Notes under the pieces: model-generated
Told to the model about the DNA's origin: nothing
The model's database searches: none
Seen by the model: only the letters and a program-made list of their open reading frames with translations
Program-made: the position numbers and the translations under genes
Shown: in pieces, positions 36,090-44,875 of the stretch
Position numbering within the stretch: the stretch's first letter is position 1
How the letters are laid out: each line of letters opens with the position of its first letter
DNA from: Chitinophaga filiformis
GTDB taxonomy: Bacteria > Bacteroidota > Bacteroidia > Chitinophagales > Chitinophagaceae
DNA length: 64,000 nucleotides
Assembly (NCBI RefSeq): GCF_021646545.1
Contig: NZ_JAKIRP010000001.1
Span: 1,364,001-1,428,000 of the forward strand
Reading direction: 5' to 3'

Positions 36090-38240
36090 ATGAAACAACT
36101 TAACCTGATTCTGGTTACATTATTCTTACCGGTGTGCATGATGGCACAGCAGCGCATTACCGGTAAAGTTACTGATAGCAAAAAGCGCCCTTTACAAGGG
36201 GTAAACGTTGCTATAAAAGACAGCTACGATGGTGCTACCACTGCCGCCGATGGCAGCTTCTCCTTTACCACTGATGCGAAAGGCGTTCAGTATATTACTG
36301 CTACCCTGCTGGGGTATTCCACCCAGGAACAAAAGGTGTTCATAAGCGGAGCCTTAGAGGTGAATGTGATCATGCGTAATAATATCAATGATCTGAAAGT
36401 GGTAACTATCACCGCTGGCAGTTTCGAAGCCAGTGACGAGGGAAAGACCACCGTACTGAAGCCACTGGATATTGTAACCACGGCAGGTGCGGGCGCAGAT
36501 ATTGTCAACGCGCTGAAAACCTTACCGGGAACGCAGCAAACCAATGACAGGGAAGGGCTGTTCGTACGTGGGGGAACCGGTTACGAAACGCAGACCTACA
36601 TAGATGGCATGATGGTGCGGAATCCTTTTTATTCCGGTCTTCCCGATCAACCCGGCCGTGGCCGTTTCTCCCCCTTCCTGTTTAAGGGTACTACCTTCAG
36701 CAGCGGTGGTTATTCTGCCCAATATGGACAAGGACTGTCTTCTGCGCTGATCCTCGAATCGACCGATCTGCCCCAACGTTCTTCTTATTCACTGGGCGCC
36801 TCTGTGATTGGAGTAAGCGGTGGACTGGAAGAATTATCCAAAGATAAAAAGGGCTCGTACGGCATTGAAGCCGACTATACTAACCTGGGGCCTTACCTGG
36901 ACGTGCTGAAACCCAAATTCAGGTTCAGCGCCAAACCTGTGATAATGGGTGCTTCTGCCAATTTCCGGAGGAAGACTTCAAAAACCGGTATGCTGAAATT
37001 CTATGGATATGCGAATAAGACGCATATGGGAACTATCCGTCCAAGTCTGGAGCTGCCTGGTTATGAAGAGCAGTTTGAACTGAAGAACCATAATATTTAC
37101 ACCAACCTGACATATAAGGAAAGTCTGGGTAATGACTGGAAATTTAACGCCGGCCTGTCTTACAGCGTGAATGTTGATAAGATAGATCTGGACACGCTGA
37201 ATAAGAGTGAGCCGGCCAAAATAAAGAATCAGTCAGAACTGGCGCAGGTGAAAGCGATGCTGACCAAAGGACTTGGACAGTACTCCCTGCTGCGTTTTGG
37301 TGGCGAGTACCAGTATGGCGTGGAAAAATCTGCCTTTAACAGCTGGCCGGCAAACTATGTAGATAACTATGCAGCAGGGTTTGTGGAAGGTGATATTTAT
37401 GTTACTCCGAGGCTGGTAGGCCGTTTTGGAAGCCGCGTGGAATACTCTTCCAGAATAGATAAGGCCAATGTAGCACCGCGCGTGTCACTGGCATATAAGC
37501 TAACTGGCCTGAGCCAGGTGTCTTTTGCTTACGGCGATTTTTATCAGAAACCGGAACAGCAATACCTCCGTTTTAAACCGGATCTGGGATATATGAAGGC
37601 CACACATTACATTGCTACTTACCAATGGGTAGCCAAAAACTATACATTACGAGTAGAAGCCTTCTACAAGAAATATCATGACCTGGTTAAAACCAGCCCT
37701 GATACTACCACAACCGGAACAGGCTACGCAAAGGGTATTGAGTTGTTCTGGCGCGATCGTAAAACGATCAGAAACGCAGATTACTGGATATCTTATTCCT
37801 ATCTGGACACAAAGCGTAATTACCTGAACTATCCTTCCGAAGTGCAACCTGATTTCGCTGCAAAGCATACCTTCAGCGTGGTGTATAAGTATAATATTCC
37901 TGCTATCTCCACCAACTTAGGTATCACATACACCTTCTCATCAGGAAGGCCGTATTATAATCCAAATCTGCCGGAAAGTAAGTTCATGTCTGAGAAAACG
38001 ATGACCTATAATTCTATCGGATTAAGCGCCAGCTACCTGACTTCCATCCGTAAGGCATTTACCATATTTGTATTATCAGTATCCAATGCGCCGAATTTCA
38101 GGCAGGTATATGGCTACCGTTATTCATCAGATAAATTGCGCAGACAGGAGATCGTGCCCAATATTCCGCGGTTCATTTACCTCGGGATGTTCATGAACTT
38201 CGGAATCGACAGAAGGCAGGATGTCATCAATAATTTATAG
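36090..38240 (+). CDS. TonB-dependent outer-membrane receptor
   Basis: This 716-residue receptor has a signal peptide (ending MMAQ), a CarboxypepD_reg-like beta domain (RITGKVTDSKKRPLQGVNV, ~21-105), a plug domain (NALKTLPGTQQTNDREGLFVRGG, ~130-250) and a barrel. The frame is open far upstream, but only the ATG at 36090 gives a signal peptide, and it lies behind a promoter element. It is short for a SusC protein and no susD follows, so a siderophore, vitamin or peptide ligand is as likely as a glycan. The next gene may be its partner. Confidence 0.88.
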   Translation: MKQLNLILVTLFLPVCMMAQQRITGKVTDSKKRPLQGVNVAIKDSYDGATTAADGSFSFTTDAKGVQYITATLLGYSTQEQKVFISGALEVNVIMRNNINDLKVVTITAGSFEASDEGKTTVLKPLDIVTTAGAGADIVNALKTLPGTQQTNDREGLFVRGGTGYETQTYIDGMMVRNPFYSGLPDQPGRGRFSPFLFKGTTFSSGGYSAQYGQGLSSALILESTDLPQRSSYSLGASVIGVSGGLEELSKDKKGSYGIEADYTNLGPYLDVLKPKFRFSAKPVIMGASANFRRKTSKTGMLKFYGYANKTHMGTIRPSLELPGYEEQFELKNHNIYTNLTYKESLGNDWKFNAGLSYSVNVDKIDLDTLNKSEPAKIKNQSELAQVKAMLTKGLGQYSLLRFGGEYQYGVEKSAFNSWPANYVDNYAAGFVEGDIYVTPRLVGRFGSRVEYSSRIDKANVAPRVSLAYKLTGLSQVSFAYGDFYQKPEQQYLRFKPDLGYMKATHYIATYQWVAKNYTLRVEAFYKKYHDLVKTSPDTTTTGTGYAKGIELFWRDRKTIRNADYWISYSYLDTKRNYLNYPSEVQPDFAAKHTFSVVYKYNIPAISTNLGITYTFSSGRPYYNPNLPESKFMSEKTMTYNSIGLSASYLTSIRKAFTIFVLSVSNAPNFRQVYGYRYSSDKLRRQEIVPNIPRFIYLGMFMNFGIDRRQDVINNL

Positions 38241-38294
38241 CCCATTCTAGAACCGTTATTATAAAACCACAATTAACACTTAAACACTTTTACA

Positions 38295-38942
38295 ATGAAG
38301 CGTATTTTGTTTTCCATTTGTCTGTTCGTAGGCCTTGCATCGGCGTCTATGGCCCAGAGTGCTCAATATGAGAGCGTTATGACTAAGAATGTTACTGCGC
38401 TGGATGACTCCACGAACTTTAACCCCGACAGACTACTCGAGATTGGCAACACCTTTGAACGTATCGGTGCAGCAGAAAAAACACAGTGGCTGCCTTTTTA
38501 TTATGCCAGTTATTGTTATGTGATGAGTGCATTCATGCAAAGGGATAATGATAAAGTAGACGACCTGGCAGATAAGGCAGCGGTAAATATTGAGCAGGCG
38601 GAAGCCGTTAGTCCGAAAAATGATGAGATCAATTGTATCAAATCACTCATTGCCAGTGCACGTATCCGCGTAGATCCACCTGGCAGAGGTATGAAGTATG
38701 GCATGGAATCAGCCGAATTATTAGCGCAGGCCAATCAGCTCAACCAGGAAAATCCGAGAGTGTACATGCTGCAGGGACAAGCGCTGTTCTATACACCGGA
38801 ACAGTTCGGAGGCAGCAAGACTGAAGCAAAGAAGAAATTTGAGATTGCGCTGCAGAAGTTCAGCACGTTCAAGCCAGCCAGCAGCATTGCTCCTCATTGG
38901 GGAGAAGCGTATACCAAAGGATTATTAGCGCAGATAAAATAA
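38295..38942 (+). CDS. Small secreted TPR-like protein
   Basis: This 215-residue protein has a signal peptide (ending ASMAQ) and helical, TPR-like repeats (for example residues ~75-105 and ~135-160, ending PEQFGGSKTEAKKKFEIAL). It starts 54 bp after the TonB receptor gene and is followed by a terminator, so the two are probably one operon. It may be a periplasmic accessory protein of the receptor. No catalytic motif is visible. Confidence 0.7.
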   Translation: MKRILFSICLFVGLASASMAQSAQYESVMTKNVTALDDSTNFNPDRLLEIGNTFERIGAAEKTQWLPFYYASYCYVMSAFMQRDNDKVDDLADKAAVNIEQAEAVSPKNDEINCIKSLIASARIRVDPPGRGMKYGMESAELLAQANQLNQENPRVYMLQGQALFYTPEQFGGSKTEAKKKFEIALQKFSTFKPASSIAPHWGEAYTKGLLAQIK

Positions 38943-38966
38943 CAGACCGGAAATCAGGCATCATGA

Positions 38967-39018
38967 GCCAGGGATTGACGTGGATTATCTTCCCGTTAAT
39001 TCCTGGCTTTCTCTTTTA
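38967..39018 (+). terminator. Hairpin terminator after the TPR-like gene
   Basis: A 14-pair stem (38967-38980 with 38994-39007) with two G-T pairs and a 13-nt loop is followed by TTTCTCTTTT. Confidence 0.65.
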
Positions 39019-39121
39019 GTTCAGTCCACCCTGCAATACGATATCAGTTATTCGGATTACCTTTAATCAGACGTGTTAACAAATTAACCCCGTCATCTGT
39101 TAACCTTGAAAAGTAAATTCC

Positions 39122-39973
39122 ATGAAAACTGGTGGTGTGAACAAGCTGAGCGTCGCGTCCACTTCTGCACTGGTACTGACCTATGTCAAAAGTTTGTATG
39201 AAGAAGGACTGGGAAGAGATTATCTTGCCCATATTGATTTTAGTCAGGTAAAAAATCTGGCCGATGAATTAAGCCGTATTACTCCCTTATTCCGCGAAGC
39301 ATTATTACTAAGAAAAAGAATGATCAGGTATCTGATCAAACAACTGATGATCCAACATCCCCGTCAGCAGGTGTGTATTCTGGCGGCCGGGCTGGACCCG
39401 CTTGCCTTGCAGCTGACAGAATATTTTCCTGAACAGCAGCTTGCCAGTATTTATGAAGTGGATAGCGCTAATATGCGGGAGAAGCAGGAAATATATGCTG
39501 CTATTTCTTTCCATGATGAAAGATTGCACACGTTGCAGGCTGACATTAACAATACTCATCAGCTGATGAGTACATTGATCGACGCCGGGTATGATCCGCA
39601 ACAGCCTGCGCTCATTATATTTGAGGGCATCATACATTATATTTCTGAGGAACAGTTCCTGAGCATCATGCGAAATTTCTGTTCAAGAACGAAAGCGAAT
39701 GCTGTGGTCATGGATTATATGGTGCATGCGGAAGGACTGCCGGTGAATTCGACCTCAAAGGCGGAAGAAATGCTGGATACCATGGAGAGTTATATAGGCA
39801 GTCGTTTACAGCAATTCAGCCGCAAAAAGATACAGAACCTGTTAACGTTACTGGAGGCTGACCAGCTGGATATATATGACATGCAGGCTGCAGAATATGT
39901 GCTTAACGGACAGAATAAGATCTATCGCGGGGAAAGGAAGGGCTTACTGGAGATTATCTCCTTTCATATCTAA
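39122..39973 (+). CDS. LCM/PPM-type S-adenosylmethionine methyltransferase
   Basis: This 283-residue soluble protein fits the leucine carboxyl methyltransferase-like family, found in bacteria mainly in secondary metabolism. The SAM-binding motif I is CILAAGLDPLALQL (~84-97), the acidic strand end is YEVDS (~115-119), and a later FEGIIHYIS block is the family's typical E-G-x-x-x-Y-x-S/T. It stands alone between terminators with no biosynthetic neighbours, so its substrate cannot be guessed. Confidence 0.78.
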   Translation: MKTGGVNKLSVASTSALVLTYVKSLYEEGLGRDYLAHIDFSQVKNLADELSRITPLFREALLLRKRMIRYLIKQLMIQHPRQQVCILAAGLDPLALQLTEYFPEQQLASIYEVDSANMREKQEIYAAISFHDERLHTLQADINNTHQLMSTLIDAGYDPQQPALIIFEGIIHYISEEQFLSIMRNFCSRTKANAVVMDYMVHAEGLPVNSTSKAEEMLDTMESYIGSRLQQFSRKKIQNLLTLLEADQLDIYDMQAAEYVLNGQNKIYRGERKGLLEIISFHI

Positions 39974-39983
39974 ATCTGATTGT

Positions 39984-40029
39984 AAAGAAAAAGGGAGCGC
40001 TGTTTCATACCGGCGCTCCCTTTTCTTTA
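39984..40029. terminator. Bidirectional terminator between the methyltransferase gene and pdxA
   Basis: A stem of GGGAGCGC (39993-40000) with GCGCTCCC (40013-40020), extended by A-rich and T-rich flanks, serves both converging genes. Confidence 0.85.
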
Positions 40030-40047
40030 TCATATGATTTTAACTGA

Positions 40048-41112
40048 CTATTCAGAGGCCAGCTCTATTTTCTTCAGTGGATTGCGGGTATTTTCAGCAT
40101 ATGTTTCTCTTTTTTCCAGGATGTCCAGACAGGTAAAGATAGCCTGGCGGAAAGAGTTGGCATCTGCCAGGTTTTTACCGGCGATGTCAAACGCAGTACC
40201 GTGGTCGGGGGATGTACGTACGATAGGCAGGCCGGCTGTATAATTGATACCGCTGCCGGTAGCCAGTGATTTGAACGGGATCAGTCCCTGATCGTGGTAC
40301 ATTGCCAGTACGCCGTCGAACTGGCTGTGCATGTCACGTGCAAAAAAGGCGTCGGCGCTATAAGGGCCGAAGGCGAGAATACCTGTGTTTTTCGCCTGCT
40401 GGATAGCAGGAATGATCTCTTTGATCTCTTCCTGTCCTATCAGGCCGTCATCTCCGGCGTGCGGGTTCAGGCCCAGCACGGCGATACGGGGTTTGTCAAT
40501 CCCGAAATCCCTGATCAGGCTTTCCTTCATCATCTGCAGTTTAGCCAGTATATTTTCCTTTGTTACGTATCTGGAGATCTCTGCCACCGGCACGTGTTCA
40601 GTGAGCAGACCTACCCGCATGTTTTCAGCGGTCATGAACATGAGCACATCTTTTGCTTCAAAGGCGTCGCGCAGGTAAGGGGTATGGCCGGTGTAATTAA
40701 ATTGTTCGCTCTGGATGTTCTTTTTATGGATAGGAGCGGTGATCAGGCCCTGGATGTTGCCTTCTTTCAGGCACTCAATAGCAGCTGCCAGTGAGCGGGC
40801 TGCATATTTTCCGCCTACTTCATTGAGAATGCCAGGGGTGATCTGTACTTCTTCCTCCCAGCAGTTGAAGACGTTCACCTGTTTGTGGTTCAGACGGGTG
40901 AAGTCTTTGAGGCTCTGGTAATTGAAGTTGTTTTCATTCATCAGCTTTCTGTAGAAGTTGATGGTTTTATTGGAAGCAAATATCACCGGGGTGCAAAACT
41001 CCAGCATTCTGTTGTCTGCAAAGGTTTTGATGATGATCTCTGCGCCGATGCTGTTGATATCGCCGACAGTAATGCCGATTACCGGTTTATTTGTGTGGGT
41101 GTTGCTACTCAT
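40048..41112 (-). CDS. pdxA: 4-hydroxythreonine-4-phosphate dehydrogenase
   Basis: PdxA oxidises 4-phosphohydroxy-L-threonine in the DXP-dependent pyridoxal phosphate pathway. The 354-residue protein has the family's metal-binding histidines in GHTPYLRD, LNPHAGDDG and MYHDQGLIPFK, plus the RTSPDHGTAFDIAG block. The N-terminal motif is GDINSIGAE in place of the more common GDPxGIGPE, as in other Bacteroidota. It diverges from ksgA and has its own -7 element. Confidence 0.93.
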   Translation of the reverse strand: MSSNTHTNKPVIGITVGDINSIGAEIIIKTFADNRMLEFCTPVIFASNKTINFYRKLMNENNFNYQSLKDFTRLNHKQVNVFNCWEEEVQITPGILNEVGGKYAARSLAAAIECLKEGNIQGLITAPIHKKNIQSEQFNYTGHTPYLRDAFEAKDVLMFMTAENMRVGLLTEHVPVAEISRYVTKENILAKLQMMKESLIRDFGIDKPRIAVLGLNPHAGDDGLIGQEEIKEIIPAIQQAKNTGILAFGPYSADAFFARDMHSQFDGVLAMYHDQGLIPFKSLATGSGINYTAGLPIVRTSPDHGTAFDIAGKNLADANSFRQAIFTCLDILEKRETYAENTRNPLKKIELASE

Positions 41113-41132
41113 GTGTATTTGAGAATAATGGG

Positions 41133-41140
41133 CAAATATA
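41133..41140 (-). promoter_or_regulatory. -7 promoter element (TATATTTG) for pdxA
   Basis: Exact TAnnTTTG match on the minus strand 20 nt before the pdxA ATG. Confidence 0.55.
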
Positions 41141-41207
41141 AGAATAATAGCCGGGAAGCTGTACAGGCAGCCCCCCGGTATCTTGCAGCATTGCGCTAAG
41201 TTTTCCT

Positions 41208-41215
41208 TAATTTTG
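41208..41215 (+). promoter_or_regulatory. -7 promoter element (TAATTTTG) for ksgA
   Basis: Exact TAnnTTTG match 10 nt before the ksgA ATG, predicting a very short leader. Confidence 0.55.
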
Positions 41216-41225
41216 CGGGCTAATC

Positions 41226-41975
41226 ATGTATACACTCAAAAAATCGCTGGGGCAGCATTTCCTGAAAGATGAAAACATCTGCAGGAAAATTGTGGACTCC
41301 TTACCTGTAATGCCTGGTCAGCAGATCGTGGAAGTAGGCCCCGGAGCGGGCGCCATTACTAAATATCTGCTGGAAATACCTGATGTGCACTTTAAGGCAG
41401 TAGAGCTGGATGCCGAAAAGGTGCAGTACCTGGAAAAGACATATCCTGCCATACAGGGAAAGATCATACATGAAAGCATCCTGGATACACCGGTACCTTA
41501 TGAAGGCCAGTTTACAGTAATCGGTAATTTCCCTTACAATATTTCCTCCCAGATCATGTTCCGCATCCTTGAATGGAAGCAGCAGGTGCCTGTGGTGGTG
41601 GGCATGTTCCAGAAAGAAGTAGCGCAGCGTATTGCGGCTACGAAGGGAAAGGAGTATGGGATATTGAGTGTATTGATCCAGGCATACTATAAGGTGGAAT
41701 ACCTGTTTGAGGTGCATGAAAACTGTTTCAATCCACCTCCTAAGGTAAAGTCGGCGGTGATCAGGCTGCACAGACTGGAGCAGCCGTATGATATTGCCAG
41801 TGACCGTAAGTTCTTTGTACTGGTGAAAACAGCTTTCGGTCAGCGTCGCAAGCAGCTGCGCAATCCGTTAAAGCCTTTATTTGATAAGGAATTTCTTCAG
41901 GACAGTATTTTTAATAAAAGGGCAGAAGAGCTGAGCATAGCAGATTTTGCAGCATTATCCCACAAGATGATATGA
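41226..41975 (+). CDS. ksgA: 16S rRNA (adenine1518/1519-N6)-dimethyltransferase
   Basis: KsgA/RsmA dimethylates two adjacent adenines near the 3' end of 16S rRNA. The 249-residue protein shows SLGQHFLKDENICRKI (7-22), the SAM motif VEVGPGAGAIT, the catalytic NFPY (GNFPYNISS) and the C-terminal FGQRRKQLRN. Length is slightly short but complete. Its stop overlaps the start of the next gene (ATGA), so they are translationally coupled. Confidence 0.96.
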   Translation: MYTLKKSLGQHFLKDENICRKIVDSLPVMPGQQIVEVGPGAGAITKYLLEIPDVHFKAVELDAEKVQYLEKTYPAIQGKIIHESILDTPVPYEGQFTVIGNFPYNISSQIMFRILEWKQQVPVVVGMFQKEVAQRIAATKGKEYGILSVLIQAYYKVEYLFEVHENCFNPPPKVKSAVIRLHRLEQPYDIASDRKFFVLVKTAFGQRRKQLRNPLKPLFDKEFLQDSIFNKRAEELSIADFAALSHKMI

Positions 41976-42901
41976 GCAGGAAAGTATTGATCACCGCAAA
42001 GGTGCACGACTATTTAATCAGCAAACTGGAAGAAAAAGGATATGAAGTAAGCTACCGGCCTTCGGTTACCTACGATGAGGTAGTGGCGGCGATCCCTGAA
42101 TTTATGGGAATGATCGTAACCACCAGGATAAAGGTAGATAAAGGGCTGATAGACCGCGCCGGTCAGCTGCAGTGGATCGGCAGATTGGGCAGTGGTATGG
42201 AGCTTATTGATGTGCCTTATGCAGAGAGCAAAGGCATTCATTGCGCCAGCAGCCCGGAGGGAAATTGTGATGCAGTAGGAGAGCAGGCATTGGGAATGTT
42301 ACTGAGCCTGATGAATAATATCCAGAAAAGTAATCTGGAACTCAGGCAGGGCGTATGGGAACGGGACGGTAACCGTGGTTTTGAGCTGAATGGAAGGACG
42401 GTAGGTATCATCGGGTATGGTAATACCGGTGGCGCTTTTGCGCGCAAATTAAGGGGCTTTGACGTGGATATCCTGGCATATGATAAATACAGGACAGGTT
42501 TCAGTGATAATTATGTGCAGGAAGCAACGATGGATCAGCTGTTTGAAAAAGCGGATGTGGTAAGCGTACATCTACCGCTCACTGCAGAAACGCATCACCT
42601 GGTGAATACGGCTTTCCTTCAGTCTTTTAAGAAACCGGTATGGTTCATTAACGCCGCCAGGGGAAAGATTGTGAACACAGATGATATTGTCAGCGCACTT
42701 GAAGCAGGAACAATTAGAGGAGCTTGTCTGGATGTGCTTGAGAACGAAAAATTATCTACTTACAGCCCGGTGGAAAGAGAACGGTTCGAAAAGCTGTTAC
42801 ATATGCCTAATGTGATCATTACCCCGCATATTGCAGGTTATTCCCATGAAGCCAGTGTAAAGATGGCGAGAATTGTACTGGAGAAATTACATGTGATTTA
42901 A
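41972..42901 (+). CDS. D-2-hydroxyacid dehydrogenase family protein
   Basis: This 309-residue NAD(P)-dependent enzyme has the family's catalytic-domain start, a Rossmann motif GYGNTG (~149-154), the arginine block FINAARGKIVNTDD, a glutamate in LDVLENE and the catalytic histidine in PHIAGYS. It could act on phosphoglycerate, glyoxylate or another 2-oxo acid; serA is not certain because no ACT domain is present. It is coupled to ksgA by a 4-bp overlap. Confidence 0.85.
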   Translation: MSRKVLITAKVHDYLISKLEEKGYEVSYRPSVTYDEVVAAIPEFMGMIVTTRIKVDKGLIDRAGQLQWIGRLGSGMELIDVPYAESKGIHCASSPEGNCDAVGEQALGMLLSLMNNIQKSNLELRQGVWERDGNRGFELNGRTVGIIGYGNTGGAFARKLRGFDVDILAYDKYRTGFSDNYVQEATMDQLFEKADVVSVHLPLTAETHHLVNTAFLQSFKKPVWFINAARGKIVNTDDIVSALEAGTIRGACLDVLENEKLSTYSPVERERFEKLLHMPNVIITPHIAGYSHEASVKMARIVLEKLHVI

Positions 42902-42942
42902 GGAACGTTTTAGATTTCAGCCTCTTCTATTATAAATACCGT

Positions 42943-42958
42943 AAATATGACAATATTT
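42943..42958. repeat. Palindrome upstream of greA
   Basis: AAATAT-GACA-ATATTT is a perfect 6-bp inverted repeat; flanking AATACC and GGTATT extend the symmetry. It lies ~37 bp upstream of the greA -7 element and may be an operator. Confidence 0.4.
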
Positions 42959-42994
42959 GTTGCGGGTATTTAAACAAGGTGATCTAAAAAATAT

Positions 42995-43002
42995 TATATT
43001 TG
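42995..43002 (+). promoter_or_regulatory. -7 promoter element (TATATTTG) for greA
   Basis: Exact TAnnTTTG match 75 nt before the greA ATG. Confidence 0.6.
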
Positions 43003-43077
43003 CGGTATACCAATTTTACAACGCTTCTGTGCAAACGGGGGCGTTGATTTTTTTTCTTTATTCTAAAACATAACGTT

Positions 43078-43551
43078 ATGTCTGGTATAAACTACGTTAC
43101 CAAAGAGACCCTGGACCAGATGCGGGAAGAGCTCAACTACCTCAAGACCAAAGGTCGGGCGGAGATTGCCAGAGCTATTGCAGAAGCGCGGGAAAAAGGT
43201 GACCTCAAAGAAAATGCTGAGTATGATGCAGCCAAGGAGGCGCAGGGAATGCACGAAGCAAGACTTGCCTCGCTGGAAAGTGCGATTGCGACCGCAAGAG
43301 TAGTGGAAGCTGATTCCATTGATACCTCTAAAGTATCCATATTATGTAAGGTAACTATTACAAATATGGCTAATAAGAAAACATTTACTTATCAGCTTGT
43401 TTCCGAAAAGGAAGCTGATCTGAAACAGAACAAGATCTCTGTAACCTCTCCCATTGGGAAAGGCTTGCTGGGCAAGACTGTGGGCGAGATTGCAGATGTG
43501 CAGGCCCCGAATGGTAGTTTGAAGTTTAAGATTGAGAATATTACAGTATAA
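43078..43551 (+). CDS. greA: Transcription elongation factor GreA
   Basis: GreA rescues stalled RNA polymerase by stimulating cleavage of backtracked RNA. The 157-residue protein has the N-terminal coiled coil with acidic tip (LKENAEYDAAKEAQ, ~43-56) and the FKBP-like C-terminal domain (SPIGKGLLGKTVGEIADV). Length is normal. It has its own promoter element and a strong terminator. Confidence 0.95.
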   Translation: MSGINYVTKETLDQMREELNYLKTKGRAEIARAIAEAREKGDLKENAEYDAAKEAQGMHEARLASLESAIATARVVEADSIDTSKVSILCKVTITNMANKKTFTYQLVSEKEADLKQNKISVTSPIGKGLLGKTVGEIADVQAPNGSLKFKIENITV

Positions 43552-43571
43552 AAGAACAGATCATCGTAATG

Positions 43572-43610
43572 AAAAGCCCGCCTTTGTTCAACAGGGGCGG
43601 GCTTTTTTTT
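43572..43610 (+). terminator. Intrinsic terminator after greA
   Basis: AAGCCCGCC (43574-43582) pairs with GGCGGGCTT (43596-43604), followed by a run of eight T. Confidence 0.9.
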
Positions 43611-43640
43611 ATACCTTTATGTCCATTAAAAATAAGGACC

Positions 43641-44036
43641 ATGACTGTTTTTACAAAGATCATCAAAGGTGAGATCCCCAGTTATAAAATAGCAGAGAAC
43701 GAGAGTTTTTACGCCTTCCTGGATATTTTCCCGCTGGTAAAAGGCCATACCCTTATCGTCCCCAAAGTAGAGATAGATAAGTTTTTTGATGTGACGGATG
43801 ATCTGCTGGGAGAGTGGTTATTGTTTGCAAAGCCTATTGCAGAGTCCTTAGAGCGTCATTTCCCCTGCAATCGTGTAGGTGTAAGCGTTGTCGGCTTAGA
43901 GGTACCACATGCACATATGCATCTGATACCTATCAATACGGCTGACGACATGAACTTTTCACGTCCAAAGCTAAAGTTGTCGGAAGAGGAATTCAAGGCA
44001 ATACAGCAGCAGATTACAGCTGACCTGGGACGTTGA
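43641..44036 (+). CDS. HIT-family nucleotide hydrolase
   Basis: This 131-residue protein has the histidine-triad motif HAHMHL near its C-terminus (VPHAHMHLIPI) and the FTKIIKGEIPSYK start common to HINT-type enzymes, which hydrolyse AMP-linked substrates such as adenosine phosphoramidates. The frame also opens at an ATG at 43569, but that start lies inside the greA terminator, so 43641 is used. Its 3' end overlaps the converging regulator gene by 23 bp. Confidence 0.9.
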   Translation: MTVFTKIIKGEIPSYKIAENESFYAFLDIFPLVKGHTLIVPKVEIDKFFDVTDDLLGEWLLFAKPIAESLERHFPCNRVGVSVVGLEVPHAHMHLIPINTADDMNFSRPKLKLSEEEFKAIQQQITADLGR

Positions 44037-44718
44037 AGCGGAACCCTACTCCATGGAGGGTTTCCAGTTTTATAGAGGGGTCTGACCGGAAATGTTTTCT
44101 GAGCTTAGTAATGAATACGTCCATACTGCGGCCGAGGAAGTAGTCATCTTTGCCCCACACGTGAAATAATATTTCCTCCCTTTTCAGTGTCTTATTTGCA
44201 TTATCGCAGAGATATTTCAGAAGGTCTGCTTCTTTTTGGGTAAGAGTGCTGGAAACTTCTCCGTTCTTTTCACGGAGTATGAGGTCATTATAGTCAAAGG
44301 TTAATTTGCCTATACTGTACTGAGTACGCTTTTCCGCTGCGCTGTTGGCAGTTTTACTCCTTTTCAGGAATACTTCAATGCGCAGCAGGAGTTCCTGCAT
44401 ACTAAAAGGCTTGGTAATATAGTCGTCAGCGCCGGTTTTGAAACCTTTGATCTTATCCTCATCCAGCGCTTTCGAGGTTAGAAAGAGTATGGGGATGAAG
44501 TCATTTTTTCTACGGATCTGCTCTGCCAGTGTAAAACCATCTTTTTTTGGCATAACAACATCCAGTAAACATATGTCAAAGGTCCGCGACTGGAACTGTT
44601 CCCAGGCCATTTGTCCGTCTGTGCTATGTACCACATCGTAGCCCGCTTCTTCTAATCGTTTCTTTGTTACCGCACCAACATTTTGATCATCTTCCACCAA
44701 TAGGATTCTTGCTTTCAT
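44014..44718 (-). CDS. Orphan response regulator, OmpR family
   Basis: This 234-residue regulator has receiver residues EDD (9-11), D53 in LLDVVMP and the lysine in ADDYITKP, then a winged helix (LLKYLCDNANKTLKREEILFHVWG-like, ~160-190; RSMDVFITKLRKHF). No kinase gene is adjacent. It is clearly paralogous to the regulator at 47380 (same GRSMDVxIxKLRK block), both resembling Bacteroides RprY. No promoter element was seen in its leader. Confidence 0.9.
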   Translation of the reverse strand: MKARILLVEDDQNVGAVTKKRLEEAGYDVVHSTDGQMAWEQFQSRTFDICLLDVVMPKKDGFTLAEQIRRKNDFIPILFLTSKALDEDKIKGFKTGADDYITKPFSMQELLLRIEVFLKRSKTANSAAEKRTQYSIGKLTFDYNDLILREKNGEVSSTLTQKEADLLKYLCDNANKTLKREEILFHVWGKDDYFLGRSMDVFITKLRKHFRSDPSIKLETLHGVGFRFNVPGQL

Positions 44719-44875
44719 AGCTTGTGATGCTGATTATAAATACCATAATTCATGGTGTAAAGCCCCAATTACCGTCTGGGAGCGTTTATGAAGATTTTAA
44801 TTCAAAGTAAATACAATTTAGCAACTTCTGGAAGAACGTCAGCCTTAAACCTGGAATTATCTGTCATATCAATGA

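Noticed and set aside
43569..43640. Upstream ATG start for the HIT gene
   Set aside because: That start lies inside the greA terminator hairpin; the ATG at 43641 gives the family N-terminus.
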